Assembly (NCBI GenBank): GCA_024138025.1
Contig: JAMXBD010002237.1
Location: 124,001 to 188,000, forward strand
Source of the DNA: Combretum micranthum
Lineage: Eukaryota > Streptophyta > Magnoliopsida > Myrtales > Combretaceae
Direction of reading: 5' to 3'
DNA length: 64,000 nt
In this document: positions 32,271 to 44,103 of the stretch, piece after piece
Numbering within the stretch: the first letter of the stretch is position 1
How the letters are laid out: each line of letters opens with the position of its first letter
The notes under the pieces: model-generated
Seen by the model: only the letters and a program-made list of their open reading frames with translations
Told to the model about the DNA's origin: nothing
Databases searched by the model: none
Position numbers and translations under genes: made by a program

Positions 32271-34382
32271 TGTAATATACAGAAATAAAGATGAAAATAT
32301 AATGAATTATGAATCATTATATGATATATGATGAGTTTAAGGTTAAAACAAGTAAGTTGTAAAGATTTAAGTTTGATTGTTGAATGAGTATTAAAGTTTG
32401 GATTTCTGTAATTTTTGACAGATTGTAAACTGCTTCCTGGAGAATCTATGCCGCTGGCATAAAGATCGCGTAGGATGGGAACAGTAACGTTTTTCTTAAC
32501 GCTGGGTGGAAAACTGCCGGTGTACACTAGGTCTCTTGCAACGTCGGTTGGGAACGTTGCTGGCATAGGGCATGGATTTGTTGGCGTATGTAGTAGGATC
32601 GAAGTTCTGAGAATTTAAAGCCCCGATGAATGCCGCCAGTGTTTGTGTAAATTTTGCCAGTGTAGGGTGTACGTTGGCAAGATTTAAACTTACGCCGCTG
32701 GCGTAGGGCCGGTGTCTGACCAAAATTCTATAAATATGATATGCGAAAAACGGTTTTGATAGAAACGTTTATTTATTTTTCTTCTTGTGTCAAAGAGGGT
32801 TTTAGAGTGTTCTTGGAGATCTAGGCTTAGAGAATCATCCGGAGGGTGTCTTTGATCCAAAGTAAGTGATTTTTAACCTTCTCTTATGGATTAAATGCGA
32901 AATTGTATAAGTTTTCTTAGGGTTTTATGGATTTTCATGAAGATTTTTGGAGAAAAACCCTAGCTTTGTGTGGAATCTGAAATTTTGAGAAAGGATTCGG
33001 GTTTGGTGATCCAAGCAAGTAAGTAAAGTCTTTTAAACATAAAGATTCTATAAAGGTTCATTCTAGATATGAATGTGATTGTTTTTGTTGTTATGAATAT
33101 TAGGGTTTCGGAGGATTATCGAGTTTCGTAGATTATTGTGAAAGATTGATTGGGTTAGACGGTGCAACGTGGTGATTTTCTTTGTCAGGTTAGGATTTTG
33201 GGAGTTGTAGTACATTAAGGTTTATTTATATCGTGTTCTTATATATTCTATATATGTATGTTGTTGATAGGAATTTGGAGTTTGGGTTGTTGTTGTATTG
33301 TTATTATTGATTGAAGTATTGTAGAGGTTCGGGATATTTGGTTGTAGTTGAGTGTTGTCGATAAAGGATTTTTAGGAGATACAGATTGGAATTTCCTGAA
33401 ACTGAGAAAGTACGACCAATCCTTGCTTGCTGTTTTTGCCTGTAAGTTTAGTATTGATTGAATGCTTGTAGGAATAGAATTTCTTAATAAACTTAATCTT
33501 TATTCAGTTTAATAAATGTATGTTTTAATTGTGCTTGGCTTTGACCAGTAAAGACCTGGTAGATAGTGATACTGGTGAGGCACCATGATGATCTTAGTGT
33601 GAGGTTGTCCCTAGTGGACTCGTGTCTTGATACGATTCTGGTAGAATTAGGTGTTCTGGATTCGGGGTATTTGGGGAGTATCTACTCATCCATATATATA
33701 TATGATTATTATTTTCAAAGAGTTGTATGATTTTCAATGGGGTCTGAGTAACTCCGAGTTCAGAATTAGAGTATACCTAATACTGGACCGTGTTGTTTTG
33801 TTGACTTAAGAAAGATAATAATATGACTGTTTGCATTAGTTTAAGTTGCATGAATTACCTGTCTACTGTATGTGCATATGCATTTGCTTTTTTGGATTGG
33901 ATTTATCGTACTGGGCGTCGCCGCTCATTCTTTTAAATTTCAGGTACAGGTGAAGAAGATATAGTATATGATCTTTCCGGATATGACTTATTCTTTAATA
34001 GCGGGGATGGCCATAGTGGACCTAACTACCCAGTCGAGAGTTAGACTTCATATATTAAACTTCTAAGAAAAGACATGCTTTGATCACTTGGATTTGTAGT
34101 TGGATGCTTTTGTTGGTTTTACATGAAAAGATTTTAATGTGAACAGTATTTAGATTCTGTTGAATTTGTTGACTATGAAATCAACTTGGATTTTATGCTT
34201 GAACAAGGAATTTATGTTTTATGAAGTATGAGCTTTTAGTTTTAACAGGTTTCGTATCATATGAGATACCCTATGAGTAATTACAGTTGATAATTATATT
34301 ATCGTGGATAATAGAGCCTTTGCGTGTCCTATATAAGAGAGGATACATGGTGGGTTGTAATGCCTTATTTTACAGCGTTACA
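32271..34382 (+). mobile_element. Solo LTR in the gag gene (gypsy, chromovirus-like)
   Basis: 2112 bp with TGTAA..TTACA ends and perfect 5-bp duplications GAATC (32266-32270 and 34383-34387). Plus orientation: U3 with GCCGCTGGCATA-type motifs (32440-32715), a TATA box CTATAAATA (32728-32736), a leader-like stretch, then a CTGGGCGTCGCCGCTCATT region (about 33913) shared with the solo LTR at 52685-55580. No internal domain remains, as expected after LTR-LTR recombination. Confidence 0.92.
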
Positions 34383-34387
34383 GAATC

Positions 34388-35425
34388 CAAACTTGACCTC
34401 ATCCTACTCATCTCAAATGTAAGAGATGCCACTCGTACTTAAAGTTAGGCAACCTTTTCTGACTCATACTTGGCAGCTAATGATCTCGATTTATTCCTCT
34501 TACTGTGCCAACTGAATGTGTTCCTTGCCATTTCTTCAATCAACTCATATGCCTCGGGAGCACTCTTTTTTATCAAATTACCTCCCGATACAGCTTCTAT
34601 CATGGTCTTTAATTGATCACCAAGAGATGTATAAAAGATTCTAACCAAGTCATGCATAGTAATCCTATCATGGACAACTCCTAAGTAGTTCCTCGAACCT
34701 TTCCCACACTTCATACAGTGATTCCTCTTCATACTGATGGAATGAAAATATGTCATTCCTTAACTGAATCGTTTATTGGGTGGAAAGAATTTCTCTAAAT
34801 ACTTCTGTGCTACTTGATCCCAATTAGTTAATGAATGAGGGGGTAGGGAATTTAACCAACTCCTTACCTTATCCCTTAGAGAAAAAGGAAATAATCTAAG
34901 GCGTATAGCATCATCCGATACCCCATTACTTTTAATTGTAGCACAAATTTGCAAGAAATTGGTTAAGTGGGCATGTGGATCCTCAGAAGCTCCTTTACCA
35001 AATTGATTTACTTGCACCATTTGAATTAATGGAGGCTTCAATTCAAAGTTGTTTGCTTGAATTATGGGCCATACAATGGATGGTGCAATTCCATCAATCG
35101 TGGGCACGAACAACTCCTACATGGGTCTATTATCATCATCATTCCCTACAACTCTTAGATTATTCTCATTATCACCCGCTTGATTCAAATTATCTCCATT
35201 TCCACCGGCTTGATTCTGATTTAATCTAGGATCTTCAACTTCACCACCCGCTCTTGGGTTCACATTTTCATCTTCAGTATTCATACTTGATGATTCCGAT
35301 CTATTATCTCTGACTCTAGTGGGTGAATTCTGGAGGATCTCTCTGATCTTTCTTAAATTCTGATACAATGTCCTTTCAGGTTCTGAATCAAATTCGGCTA
35401 GATTGGTGGGATGACTTCGGATCAT
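34388..35425 (-). pseudogene. Gypsy gag, N-terminal part
   Basis: Minus-strand frame from 35425: an acidic, Asn/Gly-rich N-terminus, then the retrotransposon gag domain (KPPLIQMVQVNQFG, AHLTNFLQICATIKSNGVSD, then IRLRLFPFSLRDK). The gag block continues with KTMIEAVSGGNL and EAYELIEEMA near 34560. Breaks: an in-frame TAG at 35117-35119 just before the conserved TIDGIAPSIV, a stop at 34760 with a frame change there, and further frame changes around 34700. This gag belongs to the Athila/Tat group and would form the particle shell. It is dead here, so any mobilisation would have needed trans-acting proteins. Confidence 0.9.
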
Positions 35426-35540
35426 AAACCTATAACTAAAAGAAAAATCAGAGTTAAGTAAATTAATATGAAAAACAATAAGTAAATAAACAAAAAGCTA
35501 GATTAACAACAGTCAGGTTTTCTTAATATTGCCGACCATT

Positions 35541-35557
35541 CCCCAGCAACGGTGCCA
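35541..35557 (-). other. Primer binding site of the gypsy element
   Basis: Minus strand reads TGGCACCGTTGCTGGGG, two changes from the TGGCGCCGTTGCCGGGG site used by many OTA gypsy elements and usually assigned to tRNA-Asp. It is separated from the 5' LTR end (35564) by six bases, AGTTTT on the minus strand, as usual for the lineage. Confidence 0.85.
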
Positions 35558-37291
35558 AAAACTTGGTGTGTGTTTTTTATATGACCGAGTTCTAATATAT
35601 CAATATCCTATTATCTTTTCCTATGATCTGGTCAACGCTAGGCAAGTGCACTTATGACATGTAGTATAGGAATAGATTATGAGTCGTATTCCTCGGGGCC
35701 TTTAACAAGTACTACTATTCACCCTCTTAATTATTATCTAGCAGATTAATTTAGATCAAGATCAATATTAAATGCTTAAATAATTCTCAACTAAAACTAT
35801 ATTATAATATATTAATCAACAAAATTAGTTTACAAAAAAAATCAACAAATCAGACTTACTTCACCAATGAATTAACATGTAATACATCATTGTTATTTAT
35901 TATATCCTTCCTAACTATGGGATACCACTAATTAGTTTAATATCTCTCTTGAGTTTATTGAACTCTAATCCTAGTCTTGTCTATTGGAATCTCTTCCTAG
36001 TTAACAGTCGCCTATAATTGCTTTAGAAATATGATCCTAATGGTAAGTTCAACTATATATGCAGAAGGTTTCACAACCCTATCTCTAGGCATCATGAGCA
36101 ACCTCTCCCTATAGCTTAGATCTCTTCCATATGTAGATTTCTCAATCGCATCCTATGGAAATCTGGTCTTTTTCTAAATCGTGCACTACCTAAAATTAGC
36201 ATGCTTTAACACACTATAGAAGTTGGTGAATTCTACAACATTTAGCAATTATTCCATGTATATACATGCTAAAACATGGCTACACAAGTCCTCACAATTA
36301 CTCACTTGTGATGTAGACAAAACAACACATAATGAGATAAATAAGAAGGAAGAGATAGAAAACAACCCTTAATGATTGAAAAAAACTTCACAATCTTGTA
36401 CAAATATTGTCTTACATAAGTAGAATAACAAAATAGTAACATGTGTTACAGATGGTTATAAGAGAAAAAAAATAAATAAATGGTGTGTTCAATGGTAAAA
36501 ACTGTATTTTTTTCACAATGCTTAGGAAGAGTATTTATATGTTTCCTCCATCCAATACATCTATTGGATGAAGTTAGGCATCAGTTGGGCTTCATTCCTC
36601 TTGGAAAAGGGGCTTAAATCCAGAATTGGTTCGAATAAAAGAGAAATGTAACTGTTAATACTGTCACGCCCCATAAGGTATCCTAAACGTAACAGCCCGC
36701 CACATACTATATAAGACTCTCGAATTCCCTATCCGAGCCTTTCGGGAGTCTTGTATAGATGTAAAGCGTCCCTTTACGACAATAGAATACTCAACCAATG
36801 GAGTTAAGTAGTTTAAGGTGGCAATCATTAGCCATAGATAATAAGCCAAAACGCATAAATATACTTTACAAAATCTAAGGGGCATTCCCCCGCAAAATAA
36901 TATCAAGTCCATTATAGTCATCTAGAGTCCTTTAGTTTCCAACGGAAGTCTATACAAAAATGGAGTAAACTTCTATGGGAAACTCCTATCTCTAGTACCT
37001 GAGCTGTGGCTTGCCTCGGTCTAAGCCAGATAAACTCGTGCTGCAATAAGTAAAAACTATGGGGGCGTAAGCTAACTAGCTTAGTGAGTAAGAACTTCCA
37101 AATCATAATTAAGTACAATTCATTCAAACAAGTGATTATTCAAGCAAGTGTATGCATCAGACAAGTGAGTTCAACAAACATATGACCAACCGGAAGTCAT
37201 ATGTGGATGGACTTGCGCCCTCCATCCCGGGTTAACAGATTAACGAATCCTGCGGTACGACGCCGTTTAAGCTCATGGTTAACTGAACAAT

Positions 37292-37416
37292 AATTCGTTT
37301 TATGGATCACGATTAACCAACAATTTCGTTTTATGGATCACGATTAACCAACATATTCGTTTTATGGATCACGAAAAACCAACATATTCGTTTTATGGAT
37401 CACGAAAAACCAACCA
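37292..37416. repeat. Four tandem copies of a ~31-bp unit in the solo LTR
   Basis: Four consecutive copies of a unit containing ATTCGTTTTATGGATCACGA followed by WWAACCAAC, period 31-33 bases. Copies 3 and 4 share a change (GAAAAACC instead of GATTAACC), so the last duplication was recent. It lies near the LTR's 3' end in its own orientation. Confidence 0.9.
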
Positions 37417-39482
37417 ATGCTAATGCTCCATCCCCATCGTGATATGAATGAATCCAATTACAATTGAAGTTAAATAAACATTAATTCAATTCTTTTAGGT
37501 GGCCAACTATTATTCGCAGACATTCAATATAAGATACTAACTAATCAATCAATAGCTTAACACCCGGTTTCGATATTCCTTAAGTTCCATTTCACACATC
37601 AACAGCAGACAATTATATAACTCCCATATAACCCATCATACATATCTATTTTTATCTTTGCCTACCCACTAGTGCCACTACATTACAATCACAACCATTA
37701 ATTAAGAGTGGAAGTGGTACTCACTCGGCCATTGGACGCCGGTCTTTTTAGTAGTAATAGTCGGGAGGTAGGGTGTCGTCTTGCTCGGGATCACCTACCA
37801 AGTAAGAATAATCCTAATGAGATTCTCATCATGTAACTAATCCAAACTATGCATCTAAACTAGATAAATTCGGAATTCTCGTTATTTGCGGAAGCTCCGA
37901 CTTAAAACGGCCATAACTTGGTCATTTTAACTCGAAATTCGAAAATTTTATATCGATCTCTATCTACTTCGAAAGATCTATCTATTTCTAATATTAATTT
38001 CAAGTTTTGAAAACATTAAGGTCACGGAACAGTAGGATCAGATCTGTTCCGTAAATCCTCAAATTCCGAAAATTTGTTTTGCTTTTGATGAGAAATGTTC
38101 CTAGTTGATGATTCATGCATAAATGGTATATGAATGAATTTCTAACATGAATGTCATGTAATGAACTCGATATATGCATGGTCTTGGTGATTTTTGATGA
38201 TGAACCCTTATGAACTCCTAGTTGTTATAAAATTCCATAAAGGTTATTTCTAAAAGCTATTCTTCCCAACTTTACATTCCTTAGGGTTTCTTTGATTTTA
38301 TTCTTGAAATTCACTTGTTATCTAAATAAGAATGAGTTCTTAAAGTCTATATTAATCATGGCCTTCATTCATGCATAAAAATCCTCATTTTCCATTTGAC
38401 AAACATGTTTTTAAACAAGCTTCTTGTAAAAATCCGAATTTTTGAAATTTCATTTTCTTGCATTTTCCTAATGAGAATCTTGTTTAATGCATTAAAATTT
38501 GAAGCTCCAATGTATCCATTATCTAAAGACTTCATTTAACTCATAAAAAATCCAATTTAGACTTAGATACTAGGTGTTCTTGTAAGCATGGACCTAAATT
38601 ACGAATTTGACTATTAATCCACATATCAATATTTTTCATTCTAACTCCACTACTTGTTTTACATTCTTATCATGCTTAACTCATCTAAGCTTATGAAAAT
38701 CATTCCTTCAGGATACCTATTACACATACCCTTCATTTTCCATGTGAAATATGAGTTTAAAAGTGGTTTTGGTGGTTTTCAAAGTAGGGTTCTAATTTCA
38801 TCCGAATTTCCAACCATTCATATTTGACAAAACCTTTCATTTTTCAATGTTCTTGCCTCCTATATATGAAGATCTACTATCTAAAATATCTATACATATA
38901 CAAGACTACATTTTTATGATCATCGGAGGGAAATCAAAATAACTCTATGATCATACATGTAAATGAAGATGTGGATGTCTAAACATTAGATCTACTAACT
39001 ATAATGCATGAATCATAAATCTCATGGCATGAACATCAATATATATACAAGATCTACACTTTACATGCATGAACAAGATGATACTTCAAACAAAACTCTT
39101 TCAAATACTAGATCCACTTCTTGTGATGGCTTGAGATTCTTGTAGTAGTGTTTTCATGTCCCTTGCTCATGCTCATTGGATTAATGGTGGAAAACACACA
39201 AGAATGATCTTGCCATTACAAGATTTGGGATGAACAAGACTTAAAATCAACCTACTAATGGAGTCTTGGAGTAGAAAAGAGGAGAAAATAAGTTGAAAAT
39301 GTGAGAATGAGGGAGGGGGAGGCTCACGACACAAATGGGGAAAAGAGGGAGAGGTTTTCTCTTTTGAAAAAAAATTAGACAAGTGAAAATGAAGAGAGAG
39401 AGAGAACATTTAGTTTATATAATACATGCATTAGGGTTTTAGATGAATAATTGAGTAAATAAAACAAACGAGAGGGAATTTA

Positions 39483-39505
39483 GGGGGGGGGGGGGGGGGG
39501 GGGGG
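39483..39505. repeat. Poly-G run with GC-rich flank
   Basis: About 23 G followed by a CGCGGGGCGGCGCCGGCC-type stretch, then a (TG)n run, inside an AT-rich LTR. This is a likely site of sequencing or assembly length error, though a genuine expansion is possible. Confidence 0.85.
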
Positions 39506-40696
39506 CGCGGGGCGGCGCCGGCCATTAGGGCATTTGTGTGTGTGTGTGTGTTTTGAATTTTTGATATTTGTAATTTAAGTAATTAAAATGAAATAAATGT
39601 AATAATTATTTAAGAGACAAAATTCATTGGAAAAGAAAATTGAAATGAGTAGTTGTAAGGATATAAGAATAGGGTATGGGTAGTGTGTAGTGTAGGTTGT
39701 ACTTGTGAATAGTAGACAAGACATCTACTTTACTGGTTGTAACGAAAACACGGGAAAAGCTATAACTGTAATTTTTATAGCTCGGAAAATTATAAAATTG
39801 ATATTTTTGGAATCCTTATAAAATTACGGTTTTAATGAATATTCCAGAACATTTTTCTGAGTTCATGGTCCGAGGCAGCTTTTCTGTAATTGAGCTCGAG
39901 AAGGCCGAAATTGAAAATTTCCCGAATTTAAAACTTTCAAAGGTCTAAATTATACTTTAGAACAATAATTCAATTTCATTTACTTTATAAATTTTCTTTT
40001 ATTATGAAATCGAAGGAAAGCCGGATTTAGGGTTCCTAAGCTTCTCTTACTAAACTCAAACTGGACCGGATTAGGGTTTCGCTTCCAATTCCTAGGGTTT
40101 CTTAACTACTGAGAATACCGGGGTTTACAAATATGATCGTAAATCGGGCCAAATTATGTTCGGAATGGGTTTCCAAGGAATGTTACAGCTGTAATCTAGG
40201 CCGTAATCTTCTCCAGGCGCATATTCCACATGCATCTACGGCTGTAATTTTTCTTGAGAAAGGCCGTTCTATCCATTCCTCTGCCTGTTACGGTCATAAA
40301 TTAGGCCGTAATTTCCGCTGTGATGTTTACTTCCTCTTCAATTAACGGGCATAATTGATACACTGATTGAAGCCACAGAGATCACGCCCTAGATTACGGC
40401 CGTAATCTTTTAAGTGTATTTTCCTTTCTTTTCTTGTAGATTATGCCCGTATTGGTATATGAATCATCATCCAAGAAGTTCACCTCCTAGATTATGGTCG
40501 TAATATAACTTGTGTGACTTGTTTAGCTTCAATCCTTGTTGATTTTGATCCATAAATTGTTATTTGCCCTTTTTATGCCTAAAATGAATATATTTACTCT
40601 TTAAGTACCATTTATTTTTAAGTTAAGCAATAATCAGAGCATAAATGATTGAAAGTTCACTCCAAATGAATATAGTAAATGGCCCCTATCACTTAT

Positions 40697-40934
40697 GTGG
40701 GTATGCTTGAAGTAACATGGAGAACAGCGGAGATATTGTCAAGAGAGGAGTATGGCCCCTAACTTGGTCTTTAAGTGCCCCAAGGACTCCGAACTGGTGA
40801 AAGGCCTGAGTCCAAGGGCTAGATAGTTTATATTGCTTAATGGGCCTTAGAAGGGTTGTGGGTGATTCGCTCGACTAATGTTGTGCCTATTGGGAGTATG
40901 ACCGAGATATGACTATCAACATGTGTGATAGATT
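40697..40934. other. Unassigned insert right of the gypsy element
   Basis: Counterpart of 28161-28553 on the other side of the gypsy element, between the CTTAT duplication and the next dirigent fragment. No domain or terminal repeat was recognised. Confidence 0.4.
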
Positions 40935-41250
40935 ATAATTTAAGGACTGAATTTGAGAGGACTCAAAGCTCATTGATTATGCTAAAGCACTCTTACTATG
41001 GCATCAAAGATTGAGACTGCTCTTTTGATAATTACAAACTTTGTGTCTACTAAAAGTAAGTTCAATGGGAGTACTTTCTCTATGTTTGGATGAAACTACT
41101 TAAGTGCCTTACTAAGGGAGCCTCCAATTATCGATGGGTTTGCTGGTGCCTAGCTATGTTTTGACCAACACGTACCCATCTGACTCCCAAATTGAAATTA
41201 CCAGTGCTAAATATGAGGCTTATGTGTACATTATTATTGATGGTGTATTA
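40935..41250 (+). pseudogene. Dirigent DIR2, C-terminal fragment
   Basis: Resumes the dirigent domain at GGACTGAATTTGAGAGGACTC.AAGCTCATTGATTATG (DIR1: ...AAGCTCATTGGTTATG) and runs through AAGTTCAATGGGAGTACTTT, CTAAGGGAGCCT and the C-terminal TATGAGGCTTATGTGTAC. It has its own nonsense codon (GGATGAAAC). Unlike DIR1 and DIR3 it keeps all bases at the position where those two lack one A. It lies about 12.8 kb from the middle fragment because of the intervening insertions. Confidence 0.82.
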
Positions 41251-41567
41251 ATATTAAGCCCTTAGGTTTATATATTTCATGGGGGTGCTAGAAATTTTTT
41301 TGCTATTGTGAATGATGATGTTGATTTTGTTTAATTATCATATGCTAAAAAAATCGAAGTTCTCAATTTTGAAATCCTTTAATAAATCATTTTCCGTTGA
41401 TGAGACTACTCAACACATCATTAGAATATCGATATATAAATTCAAATCTTTGTACGACTTACGAAATGATCCCATAAAAAATGGGACAATTGAATTCTTT
41501 TTCAAGAATATTAAGGACACATTGAAGCACGTAGTCACTATTCTCAAAAACTTTTATCCTTATAATA
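41251..41567. other. Dirigent 3' flank, unassigned
   Basis: Contains most of an 86-codon ORF (41312-41572) rich in Lys, Phe and Ile, which I cannot place in a family and which is probably chance in AT-rich DNA. Confidence 0.35.
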
Positions 41568-42292
41568 TGTGAAACATTATTTGATTATAATGGAATAGAA
41601 AATATGATAATTGTGTTTGCATAGAAAATTAATGAAGTAGAATGTGAATGATAGGAAATGAAGGAATATAATAGAAAGTATTTATGATTAGAAGTATTTG
41701 TGTACTTCTTAGTTTTTTTTTTCACTTGATTACAAATAAGGGATGACTACTTATTTATAGCCCTTTTCCTTAATGGATGGCATTCAATGGTTACAAATTA
41801 TTATCTAGAAGACTTCAACTATACCATTTAGAAGATTTCAACTACTCTTTAGAACATTTCATGGAAATATCAAAACTAACATGTTTTGGAACTCCACCTA
41901 GCACATTTTCTAGAATTTATACGTTGTAATGGACTTAGGCTAGAAATGGTACAAAGTGGATCACTTTTAACTGTCCTTGGTACACTTCGGTATAACTCTA
42001 AATATATTTCTTAGCATCTGGAATTTTGCCTATGGGAGTTCCTTGGTAAAAATGTTTGCTACTTGATACTCTGTCTTGCAATGATTCATATTGATTTCCT
42101 TGTTGGTGGTGGCCTCTCACAAAAAATGATACTTAATTGCAATGTGCTTAGTTTTGTTGTGATATACTGGATTTTTTTTCATTGCAATAGCTGATTTGTT
42201 GTCACATAAAATCATAGTTGGATCTTCTGTGGGCTCACGCATATCTTTAAATAGTCTTTGAAGCCATGTATTGCTTGACTGGCAGTTGCTAG
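41568..42292 (-). mobile_element. Ty1/copia 3' remnant (RNase H end plus LTR)
   Basis: Minus strand 42290-42010 gives the C-terminal end of copia RNase H: CDNKSAIAMKKNPVYHNKTK, then HIAIKYHF, with the normal copia DNKSAI..NPV.H.RTKHI layout, then the Q.AnIfTKeLP-like end. A 315-bp LTR follows (41568-41882; minus-strand ends TGTTAGTTTT and GTTTCACA) with a CTATAAATA box near 41755. The rest of the element is missing upstream: it is cut at 42292 by the hAT-like element. Confidence 0.8.
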
Positions 42293-43028
42293 GGATGTAA
42301 GCGGGTGGGTTTTCATAGGATACTCGATCCGTTCAACTTGATAAATACTCTATAGGGTTTGCGATGGGTTTTGGGATAAATAATAAAACCCTATAGGGTT
42401 TTAGGATGGGTTTTAGGATAAGCATAAAACCTATTGGGAAACCCGAACTCGTTTAAATATATAAATATATATATATTATGTTTAGTCTTAGTCTCTGAAA
42501 TTAACCAGTTATGCTCCATTAATTGTAAAGCTATTTTTTTCTTTTTTATTAAATCCTTTAGAAAAAGTAAAAAATCCTAGGACAATAGATCAATACTTTA
42601 TGGTCTTCATTTTCAATCTTGGTCTTGGCTCACTCTCTAGAAATTCAAGCCTTTCACTCCCATTGCCGTACTATTTCATTCAATGATTTTCTTCCTATGA
42701 AAATTGTTAAAATTTTATAAAGAGAATTACATGAATAATGATAAGAGTTTTTTTCTTGGCCTATAAAATGGGAACGGATTGAAAATGGAAAAAGATGAAA
42801 AAAAAAAAACAGTTATAATGATGTTTTTAAATATTCTATTGTGTAATGATTTTAATTTTATATCGAGTTTTGAGTTTAGGTCCGAGTACCTTATAGGATT
42901 TATCTAGCGGGTTTTAGGTTCATGGACAAAAACCTTATAGCGTTTGGGACGGATTTTGAAAATCCTATTGAATATTGGGTTCGGGTTTTCATATATTCGT
43001 CCCAAACCCGTTCCAGTTGCATTTTTAC
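42293..43028. mobile_element. Decayed non-autonomous hAT-like element
   Basis: Starts TAGGGATGTAAGCGGGTGGG and ends, inverted, TAAAAATGCAACTGGAACGGG. Both ends are full of repeated GGGTTTT/AAAACCC and CCTATAGGGTTTT motifs, with an AT-rich core. It has the same style as 45397-45985. I could not find a matching 8-bp duplication, so the boundaries are approximate. Confidence 0.55.
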
Positions 43029-43035
43029 TTTCACT

Positions 43036-43280
43036 GACAATCGGGAGCTCCCCTAGTGAGGCACAGGAAAGTCTCAGCTGTGGCATCAAACACTGAGACC
43101 GCTCTTACAATAAATATTAATGTTGTGTTCACAAAATTCAATGGGTGTACTTTGTTTGTGTTTGGACGAACAACCTGTGCCTCACTAGGGAGCTCCCGAT
43201 TGTCGGTGGAAGTGGGATTTTCTAGTTTGCTTGTGGCTATATCTTGATCAACACTTAGTCGTCTGACATACCATTATAAT
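43036..43280 (+). pseudogene. Dirigent DIR3 fragment with inverted repeat
   Basis: A 3' fragment of a third dirigent copy: CTGTGGCATCAAACACTGAGAC (split) matches DIR1 near 24618, then AATTCAATGGGTGTACTTTG and GTCGGTGGAAGTGGGATTTT. It lacks the same single base that breaks DIR1. Bases 43036-43067 are the inverted copy of 43174-43204 (one indel), so the fragment begins with a piece of its own 3' region in reverse, and its transcript would fold back. No signal peptide or promoter is attached. Confidence 0.8.
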
Positions 43281-44103
43281 TGATGACCCAAATGACGCAT
43301 GCCTTTGGAATGATTTCAGCACGTAAATTAATATTTATGTATTTCGTGTGTAGAAGAATATGGCAACCAAGTCAATTCATGATTTCACTTTCTTTCTTGT
43401 TGAGAATATAATGATCGATTTCATTTGGATTATTGTGTACCTTCGATATTCTTCAAAGCAGTTTGGATAAACTTTTTACAATGCAATTTGTATTTGTTGG
43501 AACATTAAGGATTTGAATTCGATAAACATAATCGAGAAAACTATCCAAAAGTTTGACATATGGGCCGTTATTTATTTTATTTGTTTTTTTTATTTTTTTT
43601 ATATTTATTTGTGTGGAAAATTTGAACATTTAAGTAATTTAGGGTTATATATATATTAACAATTCATTTTATTACTATTTTAATTACTTATATATAAAAA
43701 CAAGATTTTAAAATAATTTATAAGATATCATATTATATTTATACTAATAAATGTATACTTAAATAGAATTTGATAATTTTTGTGGTGTGTATTAATCCAT
43801 CTTCCTTCATTATATATCATAAACGATTACTAATTTGTTATTGTATTATTTTTTTAACTTGAAATTTTAGGTGATTCCTAAACTTTTCCTTTATTTTTTT
43901 ACACATTTTGGCCGATGAGCAGACCTAACTCGTTATGGGCTAACTCATTTTTACCTCGAGAAAAAATGAGTTTAGTAAAATTTGTCCACGTTCAAATGGA
44001 AAAAAAAAAAAAAAAGGTTGCAGCTTGCTTTGAAATGGATAAATGAGCTAGCCTGCAGACCTTGGCCTTGTATGCCTAGCTTTACTCATAATATATATCA
44101 AAA
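43281..44103. other. AT-rich spacer
   Basis: No recognised genes or TE ends. Poly-T and poly-A runs. Confidence 0.45.

Larger units (their letters stand above)
36662..40129 (-). mobile_element. 3.5-kb solo LTR (chromovirus, Tekay/Del-like)
   Basis: 3468 bp. On the minus strand it starts TGTAAACCCC and ends GGGGCGTGACA. Flanks AATAC (36657-36661) and AATAT (40130-40134) are a 5-bp duplication with one change; the other LTR copy shows the uninterrupted site near 29636. A minus-strand TATA box (TATATAAAC, about 39415-39422) precedes a CT-rich leader. The long LTR and the GTGACA end fit Tekay/Del chromoviruses. It contains a four-copy tandem repeat (37292-37416) and a poly-G run (39483-39505). 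Short ORFs inside are chance. Confidence 0.9.
28559..40691 (-). mobile_element. Gag-only Ty3/gypsy element (OTA, Athila/Tat-like)
   Basis: A structurally complete LTR element on the minus strand. The 5' LTR is 35564-40691 (interrupted), the 3' LTR 28559-30205 (1647 bp). A primer binding site sits at 35541-35557 and target duplications CTTAT at 28554-28558 and 40692-40696. LTR ends on the minus strand are TGATAGGG and ACACCA. The internal domain, after removing the solo LTR at 32271-34382, is only about 3.2 kb. It holds a decayed gag and then noncoding DNA to the polypurine tract. No protease, RT, RNase H or integrase is visible, so it is a non-autonomous derivative. Two solo LTRs inserted later: one in gag, one in the 5' LTR. 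It lies inside the DIR2 region. Confidence 0.93.
35564..40691 (-). repeat. 5' LTR of the gag-only gypsy element (split)
   Basis: Two pieces, 35564-36661 and 40130-40691, together about 1.66 kb and collinear with the 3' LTR. They are split by the solo LTR 36662-40129. The 40130-40420 piece contains the same ATTACGGCCGTAAT-type motif cluster as the other LTR. Confidence 0.92.

Noticed and set aside
32440..32715. Considered as CRISPR-like or minisatellite array
   Set aside because: Motifs are short, irregularly spaced and within an LTR. There is no repeat-spacer regularity, and the genome is eukaryotic.
36664..37127. Overlapping minus-strand ORFs
   Set aside because: Inside the solo LTR 36662-40129.
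36662..40129. Considered as one LTR of a longer intact element
   Set aside because: No partner LTR or internal coding domain adjoins it, and 5-bp duplications sit immediately outside both ends, so it is a solo LTR.
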